Shown here: positions 43,145 to 51,795 of the stretch, piece after piece
How positions within the stretch are numbered: position 1 is the stretch's first letter
Layout: each line of letters starts with the position of its first letter
NCBI RefSeq assembly: GCF_000520015.2
Contig: NZ_CP007044.2
Coordinates: 744,001-808,000, forward strand
Direction of reading: 5' to 3'
From: Chania multitudinisentens RB-25
GTDB taxonomy: Bacteria > Pseudomonadota > Gammaproteobacteria > Enterobacterales > Enterobacteriaceae
Length of the DNA stretch: 64,000 nt
Made by a program: the position numbers and the translations under genes
Notes under the pieces: generated by a model
The model's database searches: none
What the model was told of the DNA's origin: nothing
What the model saw: the letters and a program-made list of their open reading frames with translations, nothing else

Positions 43145-43728
43145 TAGCGCACCACGCTGGCAACGATGTCGGAATGCATGTCATCAATGGTACGACCGCT
43201 GCATGCTTTGCCGTGCGCGGTAAAATCCCATTGCCCGTTGTTGCGGCACAGCGAAGCAATCACGATCCCGGTGTGAGCGCCTTGCTCATGCAGTTCGTAG
43301 CGCGCCAGTTCCTTATTATCCTGATCAAGCACACGGCAAAACGCGTTTTCTACATCATTGAAGGTCTGACCACGGAAGCTGTTAACGGTGAAAGCAAGGT
43401 ATTCCACCTGTGAAGGCAGGCGTGACAGCTCGACACTGATGATTTCATCATCGCCATCACCTTCACCGGTCAGGTTGTCGCCGCTGTGCAGCACCGCGCC
43501 ACAGCTTGATTCCAGTTTGCGGAACCAGATGGTGTCGATTTTATTGCCTGACTTATCCAGCAACACACAGCCAGCATCCAGATCGATTGAGCCACCGCCG
43601 CCGCCAAACAGTTTGCTCATCATGCCTTTCTTTTTAATTGGGTCCCAACCTAAACCGAATTGCAGCTGGTTGAGTGCAGATGACTGTTTGCTGAGTGATA
43701 CCGTCTGGTTCTTGCTTAATGAAACCAT
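43144..43728 (-). CDS. terZ: Tellurium resistance protein TerZ (TerD family)
   Basis: The first gene of the ter operon encodes a TerD-family protein of 194 residues, with the characteristic glycine run (LFGGGGGSIDLDAGC) after residue 40 and GDNLTGEGDGDDEIISV. It ends in GRTIDDMHSDIVASVVR as in R478. Of two close ATGs, the one at 43728 is chosen because AGGA then lies nine bases upstream; the ATG at 43734 would leave only three. Expression probably starts from the promoter at 43798-43825. Confidence 0.95.
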   Translation of the reverse strand: MVSLSKNQTVSLSKQSSALNQLQFGLGWDPIKKKGMMSKLFGGGGGSIDLDAGCVLLDKSGNKIDTIWFRKLESSCGAVLHSGDNLTGEGDGDDEIISVELSRLPSQVEYLAFTVNSFRGQTFNDVENAFCRVLDQDNKELARYELHEQGAHTGIVIASLCRNNGQWDFTAHGKACSGRTIDDMHSDIVASVVR

Positions 43729-43797
43729 TGTCATAATTCCTTCAAGTTGGTATTGAAAAAAGTAATGTTTTTTACACCAAAATCCATGAGAAAGAAA

Positions 43798-43810
43798 ATC
43801 ATATCATGAT
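43798..43810. promoter_or_regulatory. Candidate ter operator, left copy
   Basis: ATCAT-ATC-ATGAT is an inverted repeat with a 3-bp centre, covering the terZ -10 box. On the minus strand the wider sequence CATCATGATATGATT matches the right copy at 43956-43970 in 14 of 15 positions. TerW, encoded at the end of the divergent operon, is the obvious candidate ligand. Confidence 0.55.
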
Positions 43811-43825
43811 GGCGTTTAGGTACAA
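43798..43825 (-). promoter_or_regulatory. terZ promoter (sigma-70 type) on the minus strand
   Basis: TTGTAC (plus positions 43825-43820), a 16-bp spacer and TATGAT (43803-43798). Transcription would begin about 60 bp before the terZ ATG. The -10 box is embedded in a palindrome that recurs at the opposite promoter. Confidence 0.6.
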
Positions 43826-43956
43826 CACCATTTTTAACCCGCACGGCATTAATTTAGGTTAATACTATATTTTTAAATGAATTTATTTTTTAAATAGCCC
43901 GATAAATCAGGCATTGAAAAATGCAGTAAACGGCTTTTTTTATTGCCTAACCATTC

Positions 43957-43969
43957 ATCATGTTATGAT
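43957..43969. promoter_or_regulatory. Candidate ter operator, right copy
   Basis: ATCAT-GTT-ATGAT, the same 5-3-5 palindrome as the left copy, ends on the first base of the -35 box of the plus-strand promoter. A second ACATCATG follows at 43972, so the region holds more than one half-site. Confidence 0.55.
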
Positions 43970-43997
43970 TGACATCATGTATGCGTATACTTAGACT
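43969..43997 (+). promoter_or_regulatory. Promoter of the ATP-grasp operon
   Basis: TTGACA (consensus -35) at 43969-43974, a 17-bp spacer and TAGACT (-10) at 43992-43997. Predicted transcription start is near 44004. This rules out the upstream start codons at 43969, 43981 and 43999 for the gene that follows. Confidence 0.65.
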
Positions 43998-44049
43998 CAT
44001 GGCTATTCCTTTAACTCACCACACAGCCCTTCACGGTAATCATCATAAA

Positions 44050-45114
44050 ATGGCACTTAAAATCTGGCTTCTGGAAGGCCTATCTTCCCAACGGGATATT
44101 ATTCAGGGCATTGTTTCATTTGCGAAAAACCAACAAGCCGCAGTGACGGTTATCGCTTCACATCGTCATGAACGTAATGAAATCCTTTCACAAGCAGATA
44201 AAGCGTTGTCTGAGCCAAAAGAAGATGAGCACCGATTGCCCTTCATTCTTTCCACGGTAAAAGATCACGGCATTCGCGCCATTCATACCGGCCGTCACGC
44301 GCTGTGGTTTGAATCGCACCGTAAACAGATTGAGTCTTCCGGTGCCAGCCTGACAACCGGCGCAACCAGCACGGGCATGTTTGAATTGGCTGATGACAAA
44401 GTCGCTTTTGCCCATGCCATGGAAAAACGCGGCCTGCCGGTCGTCCCTTCCATCCGGGTTACCTCTGTGGCGGAATTGCGCCAACTCATTGCGCACTCGC
44501 CGTTTTCGGCCAGCCCGCTCTGCGTCAAGCCAGTGAAGGGTATTTATGGCATGGGATTCTGGCGTTTTGATGACACGGTTTCGCCTATGGCTGCCTTTAC
44601 CCATCCAGAAAACAGAAAAGTGAACACACAGCGCTACCTCAGCGCGCTGTCTGACGCCGAAACGTTTGAGCCGTTGGTGTTGATGCCTTATCTCCCTGGC
44701 CCCGAATACTCCGTTGATATGTTGGTTGAGCGAGGTAACGTGCTGGCCGCCGTCGCCCGCCGCAAAGAAGGGGCGCTTCAGTATCTGGAGCATCATGGGG
44801 AGGCATTGGAACTTGCGACAGCTTGCGCAACCGCGATGGAGGCCGACGGCTTGGTCAACGTGCAAACCCGCAACGACGCCAGCGGGCATCCGCTTTTGCT
44901 GGAAATTAACCTGCGGCCTTCAGGCGGTATCGGCTACACCCGTTTTAGCGGTGTCAACTTGCCGGGCCTGTTCGCATTGCGCCAACTTGGGTTGATGAGC
45001 CAACAAGAAGTGATGGATGAGGCCAAAAAGTCATTTTCCCCGGCCATTGTCCGATCGATCACCGACGTGGTCAGGTATAATCCGGTGCTCAACAACCTGT
45101 TGGTGCAAGGATAA
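44050..45114 (+). CDS. Ter-associated ATP-grasp ligase
   Basis: A cytosolic ATP-grasp enzyme of about 354 residues, which would join a carboxylate to an amine or thiol with ATP. Seen motifs are FELADDKVAFAHAMEKRGLP (start of the ATP-grasp core), PLCVKPVKGIYGMGFW (ATP-binding Lys and Gly-rich loop), LVLMPYLPGPEYSVD and LLEINLRPSGGIGY (Mg-binding Glu/Asn). The start is uncertain: the frame is open from 43969, but the promoter above and the beginning of similarity (MALKIWLLEG) favour 44050. It leads the operon of ter-associated enzymes predicted by comparative genomics to make a nucleoside-like compound. Confidence 0.88.
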   Translation: MALKIWLLEGLSSQRDIIQGIVSFAKNQQAAVTVIASHRHERNEILSQADKALSEPKEDEHRLPFILSTVKDHGIRAIHTGRHALWFESHRKQIESSGASLTTGATSTGMFELADDKVAFAHAMEKRGLPVVPSIRVTSVAELRQLIAHSPFSASPLCVKPVKGIYGMGFWRFDDTVSPMAAFTHPENRKVNTQRYLSALSDAETFEPLVLMPYLPGPEYSVDMLVERGNVLAAVARRKEGALQYLEHHGEALELATACATAMEADGLVNVQTRNDASGHPLLLEINLRPSGGIGYTRFSGVNLPGLFALRQLGLMSQQEVMDEAKKSFSPAIVRSITDVVRYNPVLNNLLVQG

Positions 45115-45120
45115 CGCCTG

Positions 45121-46263
45121 ATGACCAGCAACCAGCATCAACCCTATTTACGCACCCTGTCCTGTGGCACGCTGAGAGTGATGCCGACGGGTGGCAACGC
45201 CGCACTGGATGAGCTGTTTGATGTGGCCGAGCGGCGCAATCCCAAACGTGCTTTCCTGTTCGTCAGCAAAGTGCTGGGCCGGCATATTCCGGTTAAACCA
45301 GCCACGATGCGCACCATCTATCAGCAATTAGCCGCTCAATTTCCCGCCTGTGATACAGGCCCGGTTCTGTTTATCGGCATGGCCGAAACCGCCGTGGGCC
45401 TTGGTGCCGGTGTCTTTGATGAAATGCGGCATCACCTCAGCGAATCAGTGTACCTGACGTCAACCCGTCACCCGGTCGCAGGGGGAAAGTTGCTGTGTGA
45501 ATTTAAAGAAAACCACAGCCATGCGACAGATCACCTGATTTATCTGCCCCATGATGCGGAACTGCGCCGCCGCGTGCTTGAGGCCAAAACCCTGGTGCTG
45601 ATCGACGATGAAGCCACCACCGGTAATACATTCATTAACCTGCTCCAGGCGCTGCAACAGGAAGCCGGGTTACGGCACATTGCTCAGGTTATTACCGTGA
45701 CGCTAACCGACTGGAGCGGTGGTGCACTCACCCGCCGCTGCCCGCTGCCGGTACAGGATATCTCGCTGGTACAAGGGGATTGGCACTGGGAACCGAATCC
45801 CAAGGCACCGATCCCGGTGATGCCGGAAGTCAATGTCACAGCCACCGGCAGCGTTCCAATCATCGGCAAACAAAGTTGGGGGCGCCTGGGCATGGCCGCT
45901 CCGGCAGCCGATCTGGGGAACGGTATTCAGGCCTCTCCGGGGGAAAAACTCCTGGTGCTGGGCAGCAGTGAATTTGTCTGGGAGCCGTTCTTACTGGCCG
46001 AACGCCTTGAAAAACAAGGCGCAGATGTCAAATACAGCTCCACAACCCGCTCGCCAATTGCCACCGGGTTTGCCATTCAGTCAGCGATTGCCTTTACCGA
46101 TAATTATGGGCTGGGTATCCCTAATTTTGTCTACAACGTTGCCCACCAGCGGTTTGACCGGGTGTTGCTGTGTACTGAAACACCGGCTGAGAGCGTCGAT
46201 CCCATTTTAATTGAGGCGTTACAACACATCGCCCCACGCGTTGAGGTGATTACCTATGAGTAA
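45121..46263 (+). CDS. Ter-associated phosphoribosyltransferase with TRSP domain
   Basis: 380 residues. The N-terminal part is a type-I phosphoribosyltransferase with the PRPP loop VLIDDEATTGNT at 159-170 and FIGMAETAVGLGAGVF as the loop for pyrophosphate. The C-terminal part (about 225-380, from PVMPEVNVTATGSVP) matches the TRSP domain found fused to such enzymes in ter loci. It should attach a base-like acceptor to ribose 5-phosphate. It lies 6 bp after the ATP-grasp gene and overlaps the HAD gene by 8 bp. Confidence 0.88.
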   Translation: MTSNQHQPYLRTLSCGTLRVMPTGGNAALDELFDVAERRNPKRAFLFVSKVLGRHIPVKPATMRTIYQQLAAQFPACDTGPVLFIGMAETAVGLGAGVFDEMRHHLSESVYLTSTRHPVAGGKLLCEFKENHSHATDHLIYLPHDAELRRRVLEAKTLVLIDDEATTGNTFINLLQALQQEAGLRHIAQVITVTLTDWSGGALTRRCPLPVQDISLVQGDWHWEPNPKAPIPVMPEVNVTATGSVPIIGKQSWGRLGMAAPAADLGNGIQASPGEKLLVLGSSEFVWEPFLLAERLEKQGADVKYSSTTRSPIATGFAIQSAIAFTDNYGLGIPNFVYNVAHQRFDRVLLCTETPAESVDPILIEALQHIAPRVEVITYE

Positions 46264-47029
46264 GCCAGTCATTTTTTCCGATCTGGACGATACCCTCTTC
46301 CAGACGCGCCGCAAGATGGTCGATGAACTCGATCTGGCACCGTATCGCACCGGGGCGCTGGATCGCAGCCTGGAGCCACGGAGCTTCATGACAGAAGAAC
46401 AATCGATGCTGGTGGATTGGATGCTTGAACATGCTGAACTCATCCCGGTTACCGCCCGTGGCACAGAAGAAATCCGCCGCGTGAGTATCCCCTTTCGTTC
46501 ATGGGCCGTTGCCACCCACGGCGCGGTGATCCTAGATCCCCAAGGCCATGTGGACGCCACCTGGCAGGCCCTGATGCTGGAGAAGCTGCATCCATACGCA
46601 GAAAGGCTGCTGGCTATGCAACACCTGATCACCGAGTTAATGGCAGCGCGTAACATTGATGGCTGGGCCCGTATTAACTACGAATACGACAACACACCGG
46701 TATATCTGGTCATGAAACATCGCGATAGCACCCGTCTTGATGAACTCTATGCCATTGCTGATGAAGTCGAAAAGGTTTTCCCTACTGAAGGATATTATAT
46801 CCACCGCAACAGTAATAACGTTGCCTGGCTGCCTACCGTGGTGGAAAAAGGGTTGGCCGTCACTTTCCTGCTTGAAAAACTGCGGCTTGAACGCGGGGTT
46901 TTCCCGGTTATCGGTCTTGGTGACAGCCTCAGCGATCACCGTTTCATGAAGCTTTGCACCTGGTTTGGTTTGCCGCGCCAGAGCCAGTTTGCCACTGCGA
47001 TCTCCCGCCATCTGTTCGGAGAAACGTAA
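46256..47029 (+). CDS. Ter-associated HAD-family hydrolase
   Basis: 257 residues. Motif I is FSDLDDTLFQ (Asp9, Asp11 region), motif II lies in IPVTARGTEE, and the C-terminal motif is VIGLGDSLSDHRFM with the Mg-binding Asp. The overall form is like the Cof/sucrose-phosphatase subgroup. In the pathway it would remove the 5'-phosphate made by the phosphoribosyltransferase. It overlaps the previous gene by 8 bp and ends 1 bp before the next ATG. Confidence 0.87.
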   Translation: MSKPVIFSDLDDTLFQTRRKMVDELDLAPYRTGALDRSLEPRSFMTEEQSMLVDWMLEHAELIPVTARGTEEIRRVSIPFRSWAVATHGAVILDPQGHVDATWQALMLEKLHPYAERLLAMQHLITELMAARNIDGWARINYEYDNTPVYLVMKHRDSTRLDELYAIADEVEKVFPTEGYYIHRNSNNVAWLPTVVEKGLAVTFLLEKLRLERGVFPVIGLGDSLSDHRFMKLCTWFGLPRQSQFATAISRHLFGET

Positions 47030-47030
47030 T

Positions 47031-48110
47031 ATGCCTGACTTTACCCCGTTTTCCGGCTCATACCTGCCCCAGGATGTGCACTTTTTACTCAAACCGGTTG
47101 AGATAGCCATGACTCCCGTTGAGCAGAAAGAGCGGCTGATTCAGTCCGGTGCTCGTCACTATTCAGAAATGCTGAGCCAGGAACCGGAACCCACCACCTG
47201 GCATCTTGATCTGTTTGCCCGCGCCCTTGAGCAAGGGGCAACGCGTCTGGCCAAAGAAGTCAGTATGTTAGCGCTGGCGTTAACTGAACGGTTCAAGGAT
47301 ACCCCCATTGTGCTGACCAGCCTGGTGCGCGCTGGCGTTCCATTGGGGGTAATGCTTCAGCAGACCTTACGGGCGATGGGTAAAGAGTCCTATCACTACG
47401 GCATCAGTATCATCCGTGACCGAGGGATTGATGCGGCGGCACTCGCCTGGATTGAAGCGCGTCATGGTACTGACGGCATCGTCTTTGTCGATGGTTGGAC
47501 CGGCAAAGGCGCCATTACCGGTGAGCTGATCCGCTCCCTCAGCAAGCGGCCCGGTTATCCTGTGCAGCCCCGCTTAGTGGTGCTGGCCGATCCCTGCGGG
47601 TGTGCGTGGCTGGCCGCCAGCGACGATGACTGGCTGATCCCCTTTGGTATCATGGGGGCTCCCGTTTCAGGGATGATTTCCCGATCTATCTGGTCGGAAG
47701 AAGGGCTGCATGGCTGCGTGCAGTGTGAACATCTTGCCCGCTTCGAATGCAGCCGCAAACTGGTTGATACCGTGGCGGAATATCGCGCCGTGCTGGATAC
47801 GGCTGCCATCCCCTCCAGCACAGAGGAACCGGGCAGGAAAGCCTATTTACAGTCGCTGAGTGAGCAGGTGGTGCGAAATCTCGCGGCAAAATACCAGATC
47901 TCAAGCATTAACCGCATTAAACCAGGGATCGCAGAAGCCACTCGCGCCGTCCTGCGCAGAGTGCCAGATCACGTCCTGGTTCGCTCAGTAGACGATCCCG
48001 ACGTCGCATTGCTGGTCTATTTGGCTCGCGAAAAAGGGCTGACCATTACCGAAGTGGGTGATGAAATCGGGCAATATCGTGCGGTAACCATTATCAAGAA
48101 GGTGCTCTAA
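47031..48110 (+). CDS. StiP-type phosphoribosyltransferase-like protein with PELOTA-like domain
   Basis: 359 residues; the frame is open from 46965, but the ATG at 47031 follows the HAD stop directly. The main domain matches the family named cysteine protease StiP / PRTase_1: SLVRAGVPLGVMLQQTLR, IVFVDGWTGKGAITGEL (PRPP-loop-like) and LADPCGCAWLAAS. The C-terminal 80 residues (ISSINRIKPGIAEATRAVLRR, RSVDDPDVALLVYLAREKGL) look like a PELOTA-like RNA-binding domain. The PRPP-type loop makes transferase chemistry more likely than proteolysis. Confidence 0.85.
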   Translation: MPDFTPFSGSYLPQDVHFLLKPVEIAMTPVEQKERLIQSGARHYSEMLSQEPEPTTWHLDLFARALEQGATRLAKEVSMLALALTERFKDTPIVLTSLVRAGVPLGVMLQQTLRAMGKESYHYGISIIRDRGIDAAALAWIEARHGTDGIVFVDGWTGKGAITGELIRSLSKRPGYPVQPRLVVLADPCGCAWLAASDDDWLIPFGIMGAPVSGMISRSIWSEEGLHGCVQCEHLARFECSRKLVDTVAEYRAVLDTAAIPSSTEEPGRKAYLQSLSEQVVRNLAAKYQISSINRIKPGIAEATRAVLRRVPDHVLVRSVDDPDVALLVYLAREKGLTITEVGDEIGQYRAVTIIKKVL

Positions 48111-49060
48111 TGAATAAACGGCTCTCCCCTTGGCGGTTGGGTGCAACACTGTATATGCCTGCAACCCGCACAGACATTTCCGACGCTATCCTGAAGAACA
48201 AAATCGCCGGGTTACGCTCACTGATCATCTGTCTTGAAGATGCAGTCAGTGAAAACGATATCCCCCAGGCGCTGAATAATCTGCGCCAACTGACGTTAAT
48301 GCTGGCCAAGGCAAAAGCGGCCGGTGGCAATACCCACTGGCCGCTGGTTTTCATCCGGCCACGTCACGCAGAAATGGGGGAATTGCTGGTAGCCACCCTG
48401 GATTTGAGTGCTATTGACGGTTTCGTCCTGCCCAAATTCACCCTGGCTTCTCTGCCCTGCTGGTGGAATCTGATGCAGGACACGCATTTATGCATGATGC
48501 CAACGCTGGAGACAGAAGAAGTCTTTGACGTGCTGCAAATGCGCGAGTTAGCGACCACCCTGAAGCACCACCCCTGCCATCAGCGAATCATTGCGCTACG
48601 CATTGGTGGCAACGATCTGATGAACGTGGTGGCGCTGAGAAGATCTCGTAGCCAGACGCTGTATGACGGCCCGTTGGGGTACGTCATCAAAATGCTGGTA
48701 GCGGTGTTCTCCTCACGCGATTTCGCTCTGACCGCCCCGGTTTGCGAACACATTGACGATCACCAGATGATGGATAAGGAGCTGGCTCTTGATATGGCGC
48801 ACGGTCTGGTGGGCAAAACTGCCATCCACCCGAACCAAATCAGTACCATCGAAAAAGCGCTCATGGTACAACCCGCCGATCATGCCGATGCTCTGCGCAT
48901 TCTGAATTCATCACAGGCCGTGTTTAAATCTCAGGGCTCAATGTGCGAACCGGCGACACATCGCCGCTGGGCATCCGAGGTGCTGGCCCGTGCTCAGGTC
49001 TACGGCATTGCTACCGAGCAGGCACAGGAAAGCATCCGCCTGCTGACAACCGAGGCATAA
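48110..49060 (+). CDS. HpcH/HpaI aldolase / citrate lyase beta-like protein
   Basis: 316 residues of a TIM-barrel C-C lyase family: ATLYMPATRTDI near the start, IICLEDAVSEND (metal-binding Glu and Asp), FVLPKF and ALRIGGNDLMNV. It ends with GLVGKTAIHPNQI, the family's C-terminal signature. In ter loci this enzyme accompanies the ATP-grasp and transferase genes and would make or cleave the acyl part of the product. Its ATG overlaps the preceding stop by one base. Confidence 0.86.
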   Translation: MNKRLSPWRLGATLYMPATRTDISDAILKNKIAGLRSLIICLEDAVSENDIPQALNNLRQLTLMLAKAKAAGGNTHWPLVFIRPRHAEMGELLVATLDLSAIDGFVLPKFTLASLPCWWNLMQDTHLCMMPTLETEEVFDVLQMRELATTLKHHPCHQRIIALRIGGNDLMNVVALRRSRSQTLYDGPLGYVIKMLVAVFSSRDFALTAPVCEHIDDHQMMDKELALDMAHGLVGKTAIHPNQISTIEKALMVQPADHADALRILNSSQAVFKSQGSMCEPATHRRWASEVLARAQVYGIATEQAQESIRLLTTEA

Positions 49061-49197
49061 ACATGGAGTTCAGGAATGCTCGCATCAATCTGGATGATGC
49101 CGTTCCTGTTGCATTACTTTTGCGGCCAAAAAATGTCAGCAACATTGACCTTTCAGGCCGTTGAACCTTTGACCATGAATGCAGGCAGTCATTAACT

Positions 49198-49674
49198 ATG
49201 CAACTCAATACGCGACAAACCCGAATCTATACGCTGGCCAATATACTGGGTTCAGGTAAACCGGTGTCCGCCGCACGGATCATCACGTTGCTGAATTGTT
49301 CCGAACCGACCCTGACACGTGCGCTGAAAGAGCTCAGGGAATCCTATTCTGCCGAAATCAAATACAGCAAGGCCACACATTCTTACCAGTTGATTCAACC
49401 CGGGCAACTGGACAAAAAGACGCTGCGCCGCATGCACGAAACGCTGCTGGCTAACTCTGAGCTTAAAACAGGCGAAACCGTCAGCCGGGTTTATCTGGAT
49501 AAAGAGAAGAAAAAAGCCGTTTCACTTTCATTGAAAATGTCAGTGCTGCGTAAAATCGATCGGTTATCCAGGATCAGTGAAACCACCCGCAGCGAAGCGG
49601 TAGAGATGCTGGTTGGCTGCTGCCTTGACGAACTGGTGCGTGACATCCAGGCCCGCAAAAAAGGGGCTAATTAA
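49198..49674 (+). CDS. terW: Ter operon regulator TerW
   Basis: 158 residues. The N-terminal half is a winged helix-turn-helix (RIYTLANILGSGKPVSAARI, then SEPTLTRALKELRESY as recognition helix). The C-terminal half has a basic linker (LDKEKKKAVSLSLKM) and a dimerisation-like helix pair (IDRLSRISETTRSEAVEMLV), reminiscent of ribbon-helix-helix proteins. TerW of R478 is a DNA-binding regulator of the ter promoter. It is the last gene before a terminator; the 137 bp upstream contain only a 33-codon frame of doubtful value at 49063. Confidence 0.88.
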   Translation: MQLNTRQTRIYTLANILGSGKPVSAARIITLLNCSEPTLTRALKELRESYSAEIKYSKATHSYQLIQPGQLDKKTLRRMHETLLANSELKTGETVSRVYLDKEKKKAVSLSLKMSVLRKIDRLSRISETTRSEAVEMLVGCCLDELVRDIQARKKGAN

Positions 49675-49684
49675 GCCCCTTTTC
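49661..49684 (+). terminator. Intrinsic terminator overlapping the terW stop
   Basis: AAGGGGCT and AGCCCCTT pair around AATTA, followed by TTTT. The stem includes the last codons and stop of terW. It separates the enzyme/terW operon from the terY operon. Confidence 0.85.
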
Positions 49685-49697
49685 GCATTTCTTTCTG

Positions 49698-49725
49698 TTG
49701 AGATAACAACCAGAACAATTATGAT
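49698..49725 (+). promoter_or_regulatory. Promoter of the terY1-terX-terY2-terY3-PP2C-kinase operon
   Basis: TTGAGA (49698-49703), a 16-bp spacer and TATGAT (49720-49725), with predicted start near 49732, 28 bp before the first ATG. The -10 hexamer is identical to that of terZ. A single ATGAT half-site is present, but not the full palindrome. Confidence 0.6.
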
Positions 49726-49759
49726 GTAAGGAGATTAGCACTACCTATAGTAAGGGAAT

Positions 49760-50401
49760 ATGATGAGAAGACTACCGGTCTACCTGTTGCTGGATACTTC
49801 CGGCTCCATGACGGGCGAACCTATTGAAGCAGTCAAGAACGGGGTACAAACTCTTCTGTCCACGCTACGGCAGGACCCCTACGCGCTTGAAACCGCTTAT
49901 ATCTCTGTGATTACCTTCGATTCTTCCGCGCACCAAACGGTTCCGCTGACCGACTTGCTGAACTTTCAGCTGCCGGAGCTGGTGGCCAGTGGCACCACTG
50001 CAATGGGTGAAGCACTATCATTAGCCGCCACCTGCATCAGCCATGAGGTCCAGAAAACGACCGCGGAAACCAAAGGTGATTGGCGGCCACTGGTGTTCAT
50101 CATGACCGATGGTTCCCCAACCGATGACTGGCGCAAAGGCGTCAGCGACTTTAAAGCCGCAAGAACCGGTGTCGTGGTTGCCTGTGCGGCAGGTCGTTCC
50201 GCCGGAACCAACGTGTTGCAGGAAATCACCGAAATCGTTCTCCAGTTAGATACTGCTGATTCAGCGTCGATTAAAGCCTTCTTTAAATGGGTATCAGCCA
50301 GTATTTCCGTAGGTAGTCAAAAAGTTGAGTCTGGCAAAAAAGAGGTCATCGGTTTGGATGATCTACCGCCACCACCACCAGAAGTTAACGTTGTTTTATA
50401 A
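49760..50401 (+). CDS. terY: TerY-type vWA protein (TerY1)
   Basis: 213 residues forming one von Willebrand factor A domain. The MIDAS is LLLDTSGSMTGE near the start, with the threonine loop VASGTTAMGEAL and MTDGSPTDDW. The protein ends in a proline tail, DDLPPPPPEVNVVL, shared with the second TerY copy. In the proposed TerY-P triad the vWA protein is the regulated partner of the PP2C phosphatase and protein kinase encoded downstream. Two ATGs are adjacent at the start; the first is used. Confidence 0.92.
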   Translation: MMRRLPVYLLLDTSGSMTGEPIEAVKNGVQTLLSTLRQDPYALETAYISVITFDSSAHQTVPLTDLLNFQLPELVASGTTAMGEALSLAATCISHEVQKTTAETKGDWRPLVFIMTDGSPTDDWRKGVSDFKAARTGVVVACAAGRSAGTNVLQEITEIVLQLDTADSASIKAFFKWVSASISVGSQKVESGKKEVIGLDDLPPPPPEVNVVL

Positions 50402-50420
50402 AAATAATCCAGGGGGTTTT

Positions 50421-51062
50421 ATGTCAGTTAGTTTACGTAAAGGACAGGGCGTCAGCCTGCGTAAGAACGAATACGATCTTTCTTCAGTCACCATTGGGCT
50501 TGGCTGGGATATCAATGAAGAAAAGAAAGGTATTCTGGGCGGCCTGTTTGGTAAAAAAGAAGCAGAGTATGACCTTGATGTCGTCGCATTCCTGTGCAAT
50601 GCCCAAGGGAAAGTCACTGATTTGGGGAATGTGGAGAACGGTCAGCCAACGCTGGTGAACGGAGACATCATTTTCTTTAATAGCCAGCGTCATAAATCCG
50701 GCCATATCTGGCTGACTGGCGATAACCGAACCGGAGCAGGCGACGGTGATGATGAGCAGATTATCGTCAAACTGAATTCCCTCGATCCTCAGTATGAAAA
50801 AATTGTTTTCATTGTGCAGATCTATAATGGTCAGCAACTGCAACAGCACTTCGGTAAGGTACAGAATGCCTTTATCCGGGCAGTAGACGCCCATAACATT
50901 GAAATGGCGCGTTTTGATTTGTCCGGTGGCGCTGCCTTTACCGGCCAGCGTTCAATGCTGTTTGCGGAACTGGTGCGTGAGAGCACCGGCTGGAAGCTGA
51001 ATGCCGTTGGTGAACCCTCCAACAGCGATACCTTTGTTTCCCACCTAAAGAGTTATCTGTGA
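50421..51062 (+). CDS. terX: TerX, TerD-family protein
   Basis: 213 residues, one TerD domain with an insert: SVTIGLGWDINEEKKGILGG, LFGKKEAEYDLDVVAF, then TGDNRTGAGDGDDEQIIVKL with the Ca-binding acidic residues. Start is the ATG at 50421; an open frame extends upstream into terY1 but carries no domain. It sits between two terY copies and links the signalling genes to the TerZ/D/E complex. Its stop is 1 bp before the next ATG. Confidence 0.92.
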   Translation: MSVSLRKGQGVSLRKNEYDLSSVTIGLGWDINEEKKGILGGLFGKKEAEYDLDVVAFLCNAQGKVTDLGNVENGQPTLVNGDIIFFNSQRHKSGHIWLTGDNRTGAGDGDDEQIIVKLNSLDPQYEKIVFIVQIYNGQQLQQHFGKVQNAFIRAVDAHNIEMARFDLSGGAAFTGQRSMLFAELVRESTGWKLNAVGEPSNSDTFVSHLKSYL

Positions 51063-51063
51063 T

Positions 51064-51705
51064 ATGAGAAGGCTACCTGTTTATCTGCTGATTGATACTT
51101 CCGGGTCCATGCGCGGGGAGTCTATTCATGCTGTTAACGTGGGTATTCAGGCCATGATGAATGCTCTGCGGCAAGATCCCTACGCGCTGGAAAGCGTGCA
51201 TATTTCCATCATCACCTATGACAACGAAGCGCGAGAGCATATTCCGCTGACGGCATTGGAGGATTTTCAATTCACCGATATCGTCGTACCCAGCGCGGGG
51301 GGCACCTTCACCGGTGCTGCGCTGGAGTGCCTGATTCGATGCGTTGATCGTGATATCCGTCGTTCTGATGGCGATCAGAAAGGTGACTGGCGTCCTTTGG
51401 TATTCCTCATGACCGATGGCACACCTTCGGATGCCTATGCCTACGGTGAAGCGATCCGGGAAGTGAAAAAACGGGCTTTCGGCTCCATTATCGCCTGTGC
51501 CGTTGGCCCGAAGGCTAAACATGAGCACCTAAAGCAACTCACCTCTCAGGTTGTGGCCCTTGAAACACTGGATTCCACGGCATTTTCCGGTTTCTTCAAA
51601 TGGGTGTCTGCAAGCGTCGCCTCTGGCAGCAGCAGTGCGGGGGTCAACGCTACCGGGCAGGATAATCTGCCACCGCCACCGCCAGAAATACAACTGGTTC
51701 TGTAG
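51064..51705 (+). CDS. terY: TerY-type vWA protein (TerY2)
   Basis: A second 213-residue vWA protein, the same length as TerY1 and clearly its paralogue: LLIDTSGSMRGE, SAGGTFTGAALECL, MTDGTPSDAY and FFKWVSASVASGS. It keeps the proline tail (DNLPPPPPEIQLVL). It starts 1 bp after terX. Confidence 0.91.
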   Translation: MRRLPVYLLIDTSGSMRGESIHAVNVGIQAMMNALRQDPYALESVHISIITYDNEAREHIPLTALEDFQFTDIVVPSAGGTFTGAALECLIRCVDRDIRRSDGDQKGDWRPLVFLMTDGTPSDAYAYGEAIREVKKRAFGSIIACAVGPKAKHEHLKQLTSQVVALETLDSTAFSGFFKWVSASVASGSSSAGVNATGQDNLPPPPPEIQLVL

Positions 51706-51795
51706 CGAACAGGCAAAGCCTCTGCATAAGGTGCTTTGCCTGATTTTTCGTCACCACCCTATTTAAGAGATATCGGCCTGCCGAGGTGTTTAACC

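Noticed and set aside
44188..44889. 233-codon minus-strand frame inside the ATP-grasp gene
   Set aside because: The plus-strand frame carries clear ATP-grasp motifs; the minus frame has none.
49063..49164. 33-codon frame between the citrate-lyase-like gene and terW
   Set aside because: It starts 2 bp after the upstream stop, but has no clear ribosome site and no features; kept only as a note.
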